DNA of 64,000 nt from an uncultured Pelagibacteraceae bacterium (GCA_902516435.1 CABXYF010000004.1:31544-95543), one strand, 5' to 3'; positions 1 through 9,798 are shown, counted from the first letter of the stretch. Program-made: numbers and translations. The notes: generated from the letters alone by a model not told the origin.

Positions 1-1
1 G

Positions 2-241
2 TATACTAAAAGATTAGAAACCCCAAGAGTTACAGTGCCCAAAGGTTCAGTCGGAATCACAGAGCAATTTGCAAATATATATACTTTTGAAAGTCCCGGT
101 GGATGGAACATTATCGGTAATACACCTGTAGAGGTGTTTGATAGCAGTAACGAAAAAGATCCAAATATGATTGATCCAGGAGACAAGGTTACCTTTTATG
201 AAATATCACTAGACGAATATAAATCTTATAATGAACGATAA
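2..241 (+). CDS. pxpB: 5-oxoprolinase subunit B (PxpB/KipI), C-terminal part
   Basis: The open frame runs in from the left edge, so only the last 79 residues are present. They match the end of the PxpB (old name KipI) family: the LETPRVTVPKGSVGI stretch, the ESPGGWNIIGNTP segment and the closing DPGDKVTF region are family hallmarks. PxpB works with PxpA and PxpC in the cytoplasm to open 5-oxoproline to glutamate with ATP. The 3' end overlaps the start of pxpC by 11 bases, which fits translational coupling of the two subunits. A gene for PxpA is not in the window. The family call is firm; the true start is not visible. Confidence 0.88.
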   Translation, partial: YTKRLETPRVTVPKGSVGITEQFANIYTFESPGGWNIIGNTPVEVFDSSNEKDPNMIDPGDKVTFYEISLDEYKSYNER

Positions 242-1175
242 CTATTTTGAAATAATAAGAGCTGGAATTAATACTACATTTCAAGATGAAGGTAGAGATA
301 ATCTATATCATATTGGCATACCTTTTAGTGGAGCAATGGATATTAGGAATTTTTATCTAGCTAATAAATTAGTTAATAATATTTTAAATGCGCCGATAAT
401 AGAATTTGCTTATCAGGGACCTCACATAAAATTTACTGGAGATAAATTAAACGTTGCTGTCACAGGAGATGTTGTTTTTAAAATTAAAAAAAATGGTATA
501 GAAATAGATGGAAATTGTTACGAGAGTTATCAAATAGAAAATGGTGATGAGATTGATATAATATCAACAAATAAGTCTGTTTATGGGTATTTATCCATAG
601 GAGCTGATATTGATATAAATTATCAATGGAAAAGTTGCTCTATTAATACAAGAGCAAAAATTGGTTCTAATAACGGAAATAAATTAATTGAAGGACAAAA
701 ATTTAGTCTTTTAAATCTAAATACAAATTACAACAAAAAAAAAATAAATTACATTAATACTAAAATTGAAAGCTTAAGAATAATTAAAGGTACAAACTAT
801 GACTATTTTTCACAAGAAGGTACCAAAAACTTTTTTAGTAAACAATTTATTGTTTCAAAACTTTCTGACAGAATGGGCATGAGATTAGAAGGACCAAAAA
901 TAGAAAATGTCGTAAATTCTAATATCAAGTCTGAAGGTTTGATAAAAGGTGTAGTTCAAGTTCCTGCAGACGGAAATCCTATAATCATGCTTTCAGATCA
1001 TGGAACCATTGGAGGATATCCAAAAATAGGGGTTGTCGCTAGTGTAGATTATGACCGTTTAGTTCAAATTTCCCCTGGATCAAAAATTAAATTTCAGGAG
1101 ATAGAATTATCTGATGCGGAAACTTTGTTTAAGTTGTATGAAATGGAGACTCAAAATCTATTATCACAAATTTAA
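231..1175 (+). CDS. pxpC: 5-oxoprolinase subunit C (PxpC/KipA, biotin-dependent carboxylase-like domain)
   Basis: This 314-residue protein has the PxpC/KipA fold signature. The N-terminus carries the conserved pattern of an initial beta strand, TTFQDEGR (about residues 15-22) and GIPFSGAMD (29-37). Near the C-terminus comes the VPADGNPIIMLSDHGTIGGY stretch. The family is related to the AHS2 domain of urea amidolyase and, with PxpA and PxpB, forms the prokaryotic ATP-dependent 5-oxoprolinase. The length is normal. It overlaps pxpB by 11 bases, and its TAA is followed directly by the ATG of the next gene, so the three form one transcription unit. 5-Oxoproline arises as metabolite damage and from glutathione turnover; gshA and gshB lie about 26 kb away. 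Confidence 0.9.
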   Translation: MNDNYFEIIRAGINTTFQDEGRDNLYHIGIPFSGAMDIRNFYLANKLVNNILNAPIIEFAYQGPHIKFTGDKLNVAVTGDVVFKIKKNGIEIDGNCYESYQIENGDEIDIISTNKSVYGYLSIGADIDINYQWKSCSINTRAKIGSNNGNKLIEGQKFSLLNLNTNYNKKKINYINTKIESLRIIKGTNYDYFSQEGTKNFFSKQFIVSKLSDRMGMRLEGPKIENVVNSNIKSEGLIKGVVQVPADGNPIIMLSDHGTIGGYPKIGVVASVDYDRLVQISPGSKIKFQEIELSDAETLFKLYEMETQNLLSQI

Positions 1176-2048
1176 ATGAATATTATCAGAAAATTACCAG
1201 GACCTTTGTTAGTTTTTTTTGGTGCATGTAGTTTAAGTTTTGGTGGTCTTATAGTTAAATCCTTTGAAGGTGCAACGTTATGGCAAATATTGTTTTGGAG
1301 AACCATATTTTTTTTAGTCGTAATCTCTCTGTATTTAATAATAACTTATAAAAAACAAGTTTTTAGGTCATTTTACAATTTAGGTTTACCAGGTTTTTTA
1401 GGAGGTTTTATTTTATCATTTGGCTTTTGTGGCTACGTTTTTGCTATGTACAATACCACTGTTGCTAACGCTAATTTTATAATCCAAACGCAAACAATAT
1501 TCTTGGCAATTTTTGGATATTTTTTTTTAAAAGAAAAAATTTCAGTTATTACACTCACTTCTATAATTTTAGCAATATCAGGAATTTTATTAATGGTAGG
1601 AAGTTCTTTATCACCAGGTCAAGTTTCAGGAAACGTTGTTGCTTTTATAATGCCAATTTCATTTGCAGTTTTAATTTTAGTTGTAAGAAAATATCCAAAT
1701 GTTGATATGGTTCCAGCTCAATTTGTTGCTGGAATTTTTGCATTAATTATAGGGTTTATCATGTCAGGGAAAATTTTAATTTCCGCGCATGATATTTTTT
1801 TAGGTTTCTTAGCTGGATTTTTACAATTAGGATTCGGTTTTATTTTGATCACTATAGGTGCTCAAAGAACACCTTCAGCGATGGTGGGAATTATCATGTT
1901 AACGGAGGCAGTATTGGGTCCTCTTTGGGCTTGGTTATTTATAAATGAGCAGCCTCCATTTATAGTAATTATTGGAGGTACTATTGTTATATTTGCAGTA
2001 TTACTACAATTTTATAATCAACAGTCTTCTGAAAAAAAAGTAGTTTAA
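1176..2048 (+). CDS. EamA/DMT-superfamily transporter
   Basis: The 290-residue protein is almost wholly hydrophobic, with about ten predicted membrane helices in two repeated halves, as in the EamA family of the drug/metabolite transporter superfamily. Typical signs are the GACSLSFGGLIVK start, a GFLGGFILSFGF segment and a late TEAVLGPLWAWLFINEQPP motif in helix 9. The ATG directly abuts the pxpC stop. The substrate cannot be read from the sequence; the coupling to 5-oxoprolinase suggests an amino-acid-like compound, which is inference only. It is the first of three EamA genes in the window. Confidence 0.85.
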   Translation: MNIIRKLPGPLLVFFGACSLSFGGLIVKSFEGATLWQILFWRTIFFLVVISLYLIITYKKQVFRSFYNLGLPGFLGGFILSFGFCGYVFAMYNTTVANANFIIQTQTIFLAIFGYFFLKEKISVITLTSIILAISGILLMVGSSLSPGQVSGNVVAFIMPISFAVLILVVRKYPNVDMVPAQFVAGIFALIIGFIMSGKILISAHDIFLGFLAGFLQLGFGFILITIGAQRTPSAMVGIIMLTEAVLGPLWAWLFINEQPPFIVIIGGTIVIFAVLLQFYNQQSSEKKVV

Positions 2049-2054
2049 TACTAA

Positions 2055-2081
2055 TTGACTTTAATTGATATTTAATAGAAT
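2055..2081 (+). promoter_or_regulatory. candidate promoter of the gcvTHP operon
   Basis: A TTGACT hexamer (2055-2060) is followed after 15 bases by TAGAAT (2076-2081), five of six matches to the -10 consensus. Initiation about seven bases downstream would start the RNA at the 5' edge of the glycine riboswitch, which is the expected geometry. The spacer is short of the ideal 17 bases, so the call is tentative. Confidence 0.45.
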
Positions 2082-2089
2082 ATTTGTTT

Positions 2090-2236
2090 ACGGGAGAGAT
2101 CACAAATATTAGTGACACCGAAGGAGCAACCACCCAGGAAACTCTCAGGTAAAAGGACCGTAAAATATTAACTCTGGAAAGAGATTTAGTTCTCGCCGAA
2201 GGAGCAAAACTCTCAGGCAAATATACAGATGGGTAA
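2090..2236 (+). promoter_or_regulatory. tandem glycine riboswitch upstream of gcvT
   Basis: Two glycine aptamers lie in series. The first has a GGGAGAG arm (2092-2098), the core CACCGAAGGAGCAA (2116-2129) and the CTCTCAGG return strand (2142-2149) followed by AAAAGGACC. The second has the CTCTGGAAAGAG hairpin (2172-2183), the core CGCCGAAGGAGCAAAA (2194-2209) and CTCTCAGGCAA (2210-2220), closing near ACAGATGGG (2225-2233). Both cores match the well-known glycine aptamer. The gcvT ATG is only about 13 bases beyond, and no stem with a T-run follows, so control of translation initiation is more likely than termination. Glycine riboswitches on gcvT have been described in SAR11 and usually switch the operon on with glycine. 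Confidence 0.95.
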
Positions 2237-2248
2237 GAAAGAGTTAAT

Positions 2249-3358
2249 ATGGCAATTAAAAAAACATCTTTAAATAAACTCCACCAAAATTATAAAGCTA
2301 AGTTTGTTGAGTTTGCTGGCTATGAAATGCCTATCCAATACACAAAAGGCATTATAGAAGAGCACAAATTTACTAGAACTAATGCTGGCATTTTTGATGT
2401 TTCTCATATGGGTCAACTATTTATATATGGTGAAAATGAACTAACTATAGAACTTGAAAAAATTTTTCCTTTAGACTTAAAAAACCTAAAATTTAATTGC
2501 TCAAAATATAGTTTTTTAATGAATGATGATGCTGGAATTTTCGATGATTTAATTATTACAAAAATAGAAGATGGATATTTAATTATTCTAAATGCAGCGT
2601 GTAAAGAGAAAGATTTTGAAATTTTATCTAAAATATTAAATAACAAATTTAAAATTAAACTTGATAATGAAAGATCCTTGATTGCTATTCAAGGACCAAG
2701 ATCTGTAGAAATTTTAAATTCTATTATACCTGAAGTTAATAAATTGAAATTTATGACTGGCGGTTGGTTTGATTATGAAAATAGAAAGTTATTCGTCACA
2801 AGATCAGGATATACTGGAGAAGATGGTTTTGAGGTTTCAATTTTAAACGATTTAGTTGAAAATTTTACTCAAAATTTGATTGATAGTGGTGCAGAATTAA
2901 TTGGACTTGGTGCAAGAGATACTTTGAGATTAGAGGCAGGACTTTGTTTATATGGACATGAATTGGACTTAAATAAAACCCCAATTGAAGCAAATCTCAA
3001 ATGGGCAATATCAAAAGAAAGGTTGTCAAATGGTGGTTTTTTAGGCTCAGATAAAATAATCAAACAAATTCAAGTAGGACCAAAAAAAATAAGAGTAGGA
3101 ATAAAACCTGAGGGAAGATTAATCGCAAGAGAGAAATCAAAATTATTCAATGAATCTAATTTACCGATAGGAGAGATAACGAGTGGAACGTTTGGCCCAA
3201 GCGTAAATGGACCTATAGCAATGGGTTATATAGATAAAGAGTTTTCCAAAGATAACACAAAAATTTTGGTAGAAGTTAGAGGAAAAAAATATCCAGCGAA
3301 TATTTGTGGATTACCATTTTATAAAAAAAGTTATGTGAAAGGGGCAAGTTATGAGTGA
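2249..3358 (+). CDS. gcvT: aminomethyltransferase, glycine cleavage T-protein
   Basis: GcvT transfers the methylene unit from aminomethyl-lipoyl GcvH to tetrahydrofolate and releases ammonia, giving 5,10-methylene-THF. The 369-residue protein has the usual length and family landmarks: [12 protein letters not shown] at about residues 17-28, HTRTNAG-like [16 protein letters not shown] at 42-57, [10 protein letters not shown], and [21 protein letters not shown], the folate-domain signature. A C-terminal barrel domain is present. The start is fixed by the riboswitch just upstream. The 3' end overlaps gcvH by 8 bases. Expression should rise with glycine through the riboswitch. Confidence 0.97.
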   Translation: MAIKKTSLNKLHQNYKAKFVEFAGYEMPIQYTKGIIEEHKFTRTNAGIFDVSHMGQLFIYGENELTIELEKIFPLDLKNLKFNCSKYSFLMNDDAGIFDDLIITKIEDGYLIILNAACKEKDFEILSKILNNKFKIKLDNERSLIAIQGPRSVEILNSIIPEVNKLKFMTGGWFDYENRKLFVTRSGYTGEDGFEVSILNDLVENFTQNLIDSGAELIGLGARDTLRLEAGLCLYGHELDLNKTPIEANLKWAISKERLSNGGFLGSDKIIKQIQVGPKKIRVGIKPEGRLIAREKSKLFNESNLPIGEITSGTFGPSVNGPIAMGYIDKEFSKDNTKILVEVRGKKYPANICGLPFYKKSYVKGASYE

Positions 3359-3731
3359 AGTAAAATTTTCAAAAGAACATGAGTGGATTACATTAGAAGG
3401 CGATGTTGCAACAATTGGAATTACAAAACATGCAACAGAAATGCTAGGAGATATTGTGTTTGCAGAACTTCCAGATAGAGGTTTAAATGTTGAAAAAGAT
3501 GGAACCGCTGGTGTAGTTGAATCAACAAAAGCAGCAAGTGATGTTTATACACCAATTAGTGGCGAGGTGGTAGATACCAATCAGTCTATTGTAGATGATC
3601 CTGCAAAAATAAATGAAGACCCAGAAGGCGCTGCTTGGTTTTTTAAATTAAAAATTAAAGATATATCTGAATTAGATACTTTAATGAATAGAGAAGAATA
3701 CGATAAGTTTGCAAAGGAGACATCGAGTTAA
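3351..3731 (+). CDS. gcvH: glycine cleavage system H-protein
   Basis: GcvH is the small lipoylated shuttle that carries the aminomethyl group from GcvP to GcvT. The 126-residue length is typical. The lipoyl-attachment motif [10 protein letters not shown] puts the modified lysine at residue 60, and the C-terminal [15 protein letters not shown] stretch is the usual one. The gene overlaps gcvT by 8 bases, and the last A of its TAA is the first base of the gcvP ATG, so the three genes are translationally coupled. The shared lipoamide dehydrogenase (L-protein) is not in the window. Confidence 0.97.
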   Translation: MSEVKFSKEHEWITLEGDVATIGITKHATEMLGDIVFAELPDRGLNVEKDGTAGVVESTKAASDVYTPISGEVVDTNQSIVDDPAKINEDPEGAAWFFKLKIKDISELDTLMNREEYDKFAKETSS

Positions 3732-6601
3732 TGCTACATAACTCACAAAAAGACTTTATTGGAAGGCACATAGGTGTGTCAGATCAAGATCAACAAAAAA
3801 TGCTTAAAGATCTTAACTTTAAGTCATTAGATCAACTCATTAATAGTACTGTTCCAGAAAAAATACAGTTTAAAGGCGAATTAAATATTGGTGAATCTAA
3901 TTCAGAGTATGAGGCGCTAAGAAAATTAAAAGCAATCTCAAAAAAAAATCAAATTTATTCAAATTTTATTGGTATGGGTTATTATGGTACTTACACACCA
4001 TATGTGATTTTAAGAAATATATTAGAAAATCCTGGATGGTATACGTCTTATACTCCATATCAGCCTGAAGTAGCACAAGGAAGACTAGAGATGTTATTAA
4101 ACTTTCAACAAATGATTGTTGATTTTACAGGAATGGATATTGCAAATGCATCTTTACTTGATGAGGGCACAGCAGCCGCTGAGGCTATGGGGCTAAGTCA
4201 TAGATTAAATAAAAATGACTGTAATTTAGTTTTTGTCTCAGAGAATTGTCACCCACAGACAATTGATGTTATACAAACTAGAGCAGAGCCAATGGAACTT
4301 AAAGTACTTGTTGGAGACGAGAATACAGTTTTGGATCAACTAAAAGAGGATTTAGTATGTGGAATTTTACAATATCCTGGAACTTTAGGAGACATCAAAG
4401 ATCCAAGTGAAGCAATAAGTAAAATTCATAAAAAAAATGGTAAAGCCATATTAGCATGTGATCTACTCTCACTTGCTAAACTTAAAACCCCAAGAGAGCT
4501 TGGAGCTGATATAGCAGTTGGCAGTTCACAAAGGTTCGGAATTCCAATGGGTTATGGAGGGCCCCATGCAGCATTTTTTGCAACAAAAGATGAATATAAA
4601 AGATCTATGCCTGGAAGAATTGTCGGCGTTTCAGTAGATAGACATGGAAATAAAGCATACAGATTGTCACTGCAGACTAGAGAACAGCATATTAGACGAG
4701 ACAAAGCTACTAGTAATATTTGTACTGCTCAAGCTCTACTAGCAATTGTATCAGCGGCATATGCTATTTATCACGGACCAGATGGAATAAAAAATATTTC
4801 TGAGAGAGTTTCTCAATTGGCTAAAAATTTTGCTGATAAAATTAAACAGTCTGGATATAAAATATATTCAGATTATTTTTTTGATACTGTTACTATTATA
4901 ACCAATGAAAAGACCGATCAGATTTTTAAAAATGCTTTGAATCAAAAAGTTAATATTAGAAAAGTAAATTCAGAAATGCTGTCCGTTTCTTTTGATGAAA
5001 GAAAAAATGTTTATAGAGTAAATCAATTATTAAAAATTTTTAATGCAGCAGAGTCAATCAAAAAAGAAGATCCAACAGTAAGTTTACCCAATTTACCAAA
5101 AAATTTATTAAGATCTTCAAAATTTTTAGCACACCCTGTTTTCAACTTATATCATTCAGAGACTGAAATGTTAAGATATCTTAAAAGGTTAGAGGATAAG
5201 GATATAGCGCTTAACAGAACTATGATTGCACTAGGTTCATGTACTATGAAATTAAATGCTACTGCAGAGATGATACCTATTTCATGGAGAGAATTAGCTG
5301 AGCCTCATCCGTTTGTACCTATAGAGCAAATGGAGGGGTATAGAGAATTGTTCACTGATCTTAAAAATTGGTTAAGATCAATTACTGGTTTTTCAGGAGT
5401 GTCTCTTCAACCAAATGCAGGTGCTCAAGGTGAATATGCTGGTTTAATGGTTATAAGAAAATATCATTTAGACAGAGGCGATCAAAATAGAAACATATGT
5501 TTAATACCTAGCTCAGCACACGGAACTAATCCAGCAAGCGCTCAGATGGTAGGAATGAAAGTAGTAGTGGTTGATTGTGACAAAGAAGGAAATGTAGATT
5601 TTGAGGATTTAAAGAAAAAAGCTGAAACACACTCAGAAAATCTTGGAGCTTTAATGGTAACTTATCCTTCCACACATGGTGTATTTGAGGAAAAAATATC
5701 AGATATCTGTGATTTAATTCATAAACATGGAGGACAAGTTTACATGGATGGAGCAAACTTAAACGCACTTGTTGGTATAGCGAAACCGGGAAATTTTGGT
5801 CCAGATGTTTGTCATATAAATTTACACAAAACATTCTGTATTCCACATGGTGGAGGAGGACCAGGCATGGGACCTATTGCATGTAAAAGACATTTACAAG
5901 TTTATCTACCTAATCATCCAGTGGTAAAAGATTGTGGACCTGCCACAGGAATAGGGGCTGTTTCTGCGGCTCCGTGGGGGAGTTCAAGTATTTTATCTAT
6001 ATCTTGGATGTATATAAAAATGATGGGTTCCTATGGACTTAAACTTGCAACACAAATAGCTATATTAAACGCAAATTATATAGCTAATAGACTCAAAGAC
6101 TATTATCCAATCCTATACAAAGGGACAAATGGAAATGTAGCGCATGAGTGTATTATTGATATTAGATCAATAAAGAACGATACAGGAATTACCGAAGAAG
6201 ATATCGCTAAGAGATTAATTGATTATGGTTTTCACGCTCCTACAATGTCATGGCCAGTTGCAGGTACAATGATGATAGAACCAACAGAAAGTGAGAGTTT
6301 ATCAGAGCTAGATAGGTTTTGTGATACTTTAATTAATATAAAAAAAGAAATTGATATGATAAAGACAGGCGAATTTGATAAAGTTGATAACCCAATCAAA
6401 AATGCACCTCATACAGATACTGAGCTTGCATCTGATGAGTGGGATCATAAATATACTCGTCAGCAAGCAGCCTACCCAGCTAAATTTTTAAAAGTAAATA
6501 AATTTTGGCCACCAGTAGCAAGAGTTGACAATGTTTATGGAGATAAAAATATATTTTGCACATGCCCTAGCATGGACGAGTATAAAGAAGATGCAGCATA
6601 A
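3731..6601 (+). CDS. gcvP: glycine dehydrogenase (decarboxylating), P-protein, single chain
   Basis: GcvP is the PLP enzyme that decarboxylates glycine and loads the aminomethyl group onto lipoyl-GcvH. At 956 residues it is the fused alpha/beta form rather than the split GcvPA/GcvPB form. The N-terminal half begins with the FIGRHIGVSDQDQQKML type of start and contains ASLLDEGTAAAEAM. The C-terminal half holds the PLP site HKTFCIPHGGGGPGMG with the Schiff-base lysine at residue 700. It ends with the usual YPAKFLKVNKFWPPVARVDN segment. It is the last gene of the riboswitch-controlled operon; the next gene starts seven bases on and may be read through. Confidence 0.97.
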   Translation: MLHNSQKDFIGRHIGVSDQDQQKMLKDLNFKSLDQLINSTVPEKIQFKGELNIGESNSEYEALRKLKAISKKNQIYSNFIGMGYYGTYTPYVILRNILENPGWYTSYTPYQPEVAQGRLEMLLNFQQMIVDFTGMDIANASLLDEGTAAAEAMGLSHRLNKNDCNLVFVSENCHPQTIDVIQTRAEPMELKVLVGDENTVLDQLKEDLVCGILQYPGTLGDIKDPSEAISKIHKKNGKAILACDLLSLAKLKTPRELGADIAVGSSQRFGIPMGYGGPHAAFFATKDEYKRSMPGRIVGVSVDRHGNKAYRLSLQTREQHIRRDKATSNICTAQALLAIVSAAYAIYHGPDGIKNISERVSQLAKNFADKIKQSGYKIYSDYFFDTVTIITNEKTDQIFKNALNQKVNIRKVNSEMLSVSFDERKNVYRVNQLLKIFNAAESIKKEDPTVSLPNLPKNLLRSSKFLAHPVFNLYHSETEMLRYLKRLEDKDIALNRTMIALGSCTMKLNATAEMIPISWRELAEPHPFVPIEQMEGYRELFTDLKNWLRSITGFSGVSLQPNAGAQGEYAGLMVIRKYHLDRGDQNRNICLIPSSAHGTNPASAQMVGMKVVVVDCDKEGNVDFEDLKKKAETHSENLGALMVTYPSTHGVFEEKISDICDLIHKHGGQVYMDGANLNALVGIAKPGNFGPDVCHINLHKTFCIPHGGGGPGMGPIACKRHLQVYLPNHPVVKDCGPATGIGAVSAAPWGSSSILSISWMYIKMMGSYGLKLATQIAILNANYIANRLKDYYPILYKGTNGNVAHECIIDIRSIKNDTGITEEDIAKRLIDYGFHAPTMSWPVAGTMMIEPTESESLSELDRFCDTLINIKKEIDMIKTGEFDKVDNPIKNAPHTDTELASDEWDHKYTRQQAAYPAKFLKVNKFWPPVARVDNVYGDKNIFCTCPSMDEYKEDAA

Positions 6602-6607
6602 TTTTTA

Positions 6608-7846
6608 ATGAAAATTGCTGTAGTCGGCTCAGGTATTTCAGGACTAAGTGCTGCATATTATTTATCAAAAAAACACCATGTTGATCTTTTTGAAAAAGAA
6701 GATCATTTTGGGGGACACTCCAATACTATCGATTTAATTTTTGGAGAAAATAAAATTTCTGTCGATATTGGATTTATTGTTTTTAATTATCAAACCTATC
6801 CAAATTTAATCAATTTTTTCAAAGAGAATGATGTTCAAATTGAAAAAAGCAACATGTCATTTTCTGTATCAGTTGATAATACAAATTTTGAGTATTGTGG
6901 AAATGGACTTAAAGGAATGTTTTGTAATAAAGCAAATCTATTCAATCTTAACTTCTTAAAAATGTTTTTTGATATTATAAAATTTTATAAAAATAGTGAT
7001 AAAGAGATAAATTTGAAAGAAAATCTAACTTTAGGCAAGTACCTTGAAATAAATAAGTTATCAAAACAATTTGTAAATTATCATATAATACCAATGGTAT
7101 CTGCTATTTGGTCAATGCCACCAGTCGAAGCAAGTAAAATGCCAATTAGTTTTTTTTTAAAGTTTTTTCAAAATCATGGTTTGTTTAAATTAAAAAATAG
7201 ACCGCAGTGGTATACAGTTTCAAATAGAAGCAGAACTTATGTAAATAAAATAATTTCTAAAATTTCTGGAGAATATTACAAAAATTATAAAATCAAAAAA
7301 ATTATAAGAAAGTCATCTGGCGTGGATTTATATTATGGAGGAGAAAGTGAATTTTTCGATTATGATAAAGTAGTTATAGCTACACATGCTGATGAAGCTC
7401 TAAATTTAATTGAAAATCCTACAGAGGATGAAAAAATAGTGCTTTCAAATTTTAGCTATAAAGAAAACACTGCTTACATTCATACCGATACAAGAGCTAT
7501 GCCTAAAAATAAAAAGGCTTGGTGTTCCTGGAATTCATCTATAGATGACCAAAATACTAAAAAAAATTCAATCACCTATTGGCTCAATCTTTTACAAAAC
7601 CTAAAATGTGATGAAAATATATTTTTAACTTTAAACCCATATTTTGATATTGATGAGACAAAAATTTTAAAAAAAGTAAGGTTTACGCACCCTTATTACG
7701 ATCAAAAAGCACTAGATACTCAAGTACATCTACCAAACTTACAAAATAAAAAAGATACACTTTTTTGTGGAAGTTATTTTGGTTACGGATTTCACGAAGA
7801 TGGAATAAAATCATCACTTGAAATGCTTAAAAACATCAATGACTAA
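6608..7846 (+). CDS. NAD(P)/FAD-dependent amine-oxidase-like oxidoreductase
   Basis: The 412-residue protein starts with a Rossmann FAD site, GSGISG at residues 7-12, and a DLFEKEDHFGGHSNT stretch typical of the amine-oxidase/protoporphyrinogen-oxidase-like family (COG2907). It ends with an FCGSYFGYGFHEDGIKS motif, which is the C-terminal FAD contact of this family. In many proteobacteria this protein is encoded next to DUF1365 and a CFA-synthase-like methyltransferase, exactly as here, and members of this group are tied to fatty acid modification (furan or cyclopropane fatty acids) and to singlet-oxygen responses. The chemistry is not proven by sequence. It is seven bases after gcvP and overlaps the next gene. 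Confidence 0.85.
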   Translation: MKIAVVGSGISGLSAAYYLSKKHHVDLFEKEDHFGGHSNTIDLIFGENKISVDIGFIVFNYQTYPNLINFFKENDVQIEKSNMSFSVSVDNTNFEYCGNGLKGMFCNKANLFNLNFLKMFFDIIKFYKNSDKEINLKENLTLGKYLEINKLSKQFVNYHIIPMVSAIWSMPPVEASKMPISFFLKFFQNHGLFKLKNRPQWYTVSNRSRTYVNKIISKISGEYYKNYKIKKIIRKSSGVDLYYGGESEFFDYDKVVIATHADEALNLIENPTEDEKIVLSNFSYKENTAYIHTDTRAMPKNKKAWCSWNSSIDDQNTKKNSITYWLNLLQNLKCDENIFLTLNPYFDIDETKILKKVRFTHPYYDQKALDTQVHLPNLQNKKDTLFCGSYFGYGFHEDGIKSSLEMLKNIND

Positions 7847-8603
7847 TTCATGTATATATAATGGAACGGTTATCCATAAACGTTATAAACCTAAAACGCA
7901 TTTTTTTAAGTATAGTGTATTTTCATTATTATTAGATCTATCGGAATTAGAATTGTTAAATGATAAAATTAGATTTTTTTCTTTCAATAAATTTAATTTA
8001 ATAAGCTTCTTTGAAAAAGACCATGGAAACAGGGATGGTACATCGTTGGTAAATTGGGTAAAAAATTATTTAAAAAAAAATCAAATTGAAACTAAAAATA
8101 TAAAAATAAAACTTTTGTGTTATCCTAGGATATTTGGTTATGTTTTTAACCCTCTTAGTGTTTTTTTTGTCTATGACAAAAACGAAAAACTAGTTTCAAT
8201 CTTATATGAAGTAAAAAATACATTTGGAGAGCAACATACTTATGTATTTAGAGTAGATAATGAAAATAATTTGATACAAAATAATTGCTCTAAAAAATTT
8301 CATGTATCTCCATTTATTCAAATGGACTGTAATTATTTTTTTAAAATATTAAAACCTGGAGAAAGATTGTCTATCATAATTGATCAGTATGATCCGACAG
8401 GAAAAATTTTGTTTGCTTCACAGGATGGAAACAAAGCAAATTTAACTGGAAAAGAATTAATAAAATCTTATTTAAAACATCCACTAATGACGTTCAAAAT
8501 TATATCAGCGATACATTTTGAAGCGTTTAAATTGTGGATTAAAGGAATTAAATTAGTTAAAAAAAAGTTAAAAATAAAAAATAATATAACAGTAGAAAAT
8601 TGA
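7839..8603 (+). CDS. DUF1365 family protein
   Basis: This 254-residue protein belongs to DUF1365. It shows the N-terminal SCIYNGTVIHKRYKPKTHFF segment, the central YPRIFGYVFNPLSVFFVYD motif and KKFHVSPFIQMDCNYFF. The reading frame is open from 7818, but the ATG at 7839 gives the usual family N-terminus and an 8-base overlap with the preceding stop, so I place the start there. Its biochemical role is unknown. It is found almost always between the flavin oxidoreductase and the CFA-like methyltransferase, so a shared role in phospholipid acyl-chain modification is likely. It ends in a TGATG overlap with the methyltransferase gene. Confidence 0.87.
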   Translation: MTNSCIYNGTVIHKRYKPKTHFFKYSVFSLLLDLSELELLNDKIRFFSFNKFNLISFFEKDHGNRDGTSLVNWVKNYLKKNQIETKNIKIKLLCYPRIFGYVFNPLSVFFVYDKNEKLVSILYEVKNTFGEQHTYVFRVDNENNLIQNNCSKKFHVSPFIQMDCNYFFKILKPGERLSIIIDQYDPTGKILFASQDGNKANLTGKELIKSYLKHPLMTFKIISAIHFEAFKLWIKGIKLVKKKLKIKNNITVEN

Positions 8604-9781
8604 TGTTCTTAAATAAAGTTGCAGACAAACTAGTTTTTAGTTTTTTAGATAAAATAAATCACGGATTTTTAGAGATTGATACTTTATATGGTCAAAAATT
8701 ATTCTTTGGTAACCCTAAAGATAATCTTAGAGCAAATATAAAAATAAGAAAATCTAACTTTAATTTTAATTTAATAAGAGGCGGTAGCATTGCATTGGCT
8801 GAGTCATACATGAGAGGTGAATTCGAAACTGATAACCTTTCAAATCTAATTGAGGTGACAGCAAGAAATATTAAAATTATTCATAAGTTTTCCGGTTTAC
8901 TTGATATTCCTTTTGTAAATTATTTTAAAAATAAGATCGTTAAAAATACCAAAAGTAGAAGCAAAGAAAATATCTCCAAGCACTATGATTTGGGAAATGA
9001 ATTTTTTTCTTTGTGGTTAGATGATACTCTTACATATTCTAGTGCAATTTTTGACGCTAAATCAGAAAATCTTTCAGCAGCACAAAATAACAAATATCAG
9101 AAGCTAATTGATTTAATTAAACCAAACAGCGGTGACAAAGTCTTGGAAATAGGTTGCGGGTGGGGAGGCTTTGCAGAATATTTGGGCAAGAAATACGATG
9201 TAAAACTTGATTGTGTTACTATTTCACAAAAACAATATGAATATGCGAAGAGAAGGATTCATAAATGTGGTTTAAATGAAAAAGTAAATATAGAGATAAA
9301 AGATTATAGAGATTTAAAAGGAAAATATAATTCTATAGCATCTATTGAAATGATTGAGGCTGTTGGTCAAAATTATTTAGATAGCTATTTTAGAACCGTT
9401 AAAGACAATTTATCAAACGAAGGTAAAGCGGCTATTCAAGCAATAACTATCGATGATAGATTGTTTGATAGATATAAAAACAAAGAAGATTTTATACAAA
9501 AATATATATTTCCTGGTGGATTTTTGCCAAATAAAAATAGCATCAATCGTTACGTCTCAGATAATGGATTAAATATAAATTCATACATTTCATATGCTGA
9601 TCATTATGCAAATACATTAGCAATTTGGAGAAATGAATTTAATAAAAAATGGGAATTAATTAAAAATCAAGGTTTTGACCTAACATTTAAACGAATGTGG
9701 GAGTTTTACCTTTCTTACTGTGAGGCTGGATTTAAATCAAAGAACATTGATTTGATTCAATTCTCACTTCAAAACAAATAA
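8603..9781 (+). CDS. cfa: cyclopropane-fatty-acyl-phospholipid synthase family methyltransferase
   Basis: The 392-residue protein has an N-terminal alpha-helical domain and a C-terminal SAM-dependent methyltransferase domain, as in CFA synthases. The SAM-binding glycine motif VLEIGCGWGGF lies at about 180-190, preceded by the family hallmark HYDLGNEFFSLWLDDTLTYS, and followed by IEMIEAVG and the FIQKYIFPGGFLP stretch. It adds a methylene or methyl group from SAM to unsaturated acyl chains of membrane lipids. The ATG at 8603 overlaps the DUF1365 stop as TGATG; an in-frame TTG one codon earlier is less likely. The context suggests a partner of the flavoprotein and DUF1365, possibly making methylated or furan fatty acids rather than plain cyclopropane ones. 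Confidence 0.9.
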   Translation: MFLNKVADKLVFSFLDKINHGFLEIDTLYGQKLFFGNPKDNLRANIKIRKSNFNFNLIRGGSIALAESYMRGEFETDNLSNLIEVTARNIKIIHKFSGLLDIPFVNYFKNKIVKNTKSRSKENISKHYDLGNEFFSLWLDDTLTYSSAIFDAKSENLSAAQNNKYQKLIDLIKPNSGDKVLEIGCGWGGFAEYLGKKYDVKLDCVTISQKQYEYAKRRIHKCGLNEKVNIEIKDYRDLKGKYNSIASIEMIEAVGQNYLDSYFRTVKDNLSNEGKAAIQAITIDDRLFDRYKNKEDFIQKYIFPGGFLPNKNSINRYVSDNGLNINSYISYADHYANTLAIWRNEFNKKWELIKNQGFDLTFKRMWEFYLSYCEAGFKSKNIDLIQFSLQNK

Positions 9782-9798
9782 ACTTATACAGGATACTA

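Noticed and set aside
5526..5846. 106-codon open frame on the minus strand inside gcvP
   Set aside because: It is a complete shadow of the gcvP coding sequence, with no recognisable domain and no start signals. gcvP on the other strand is certain.
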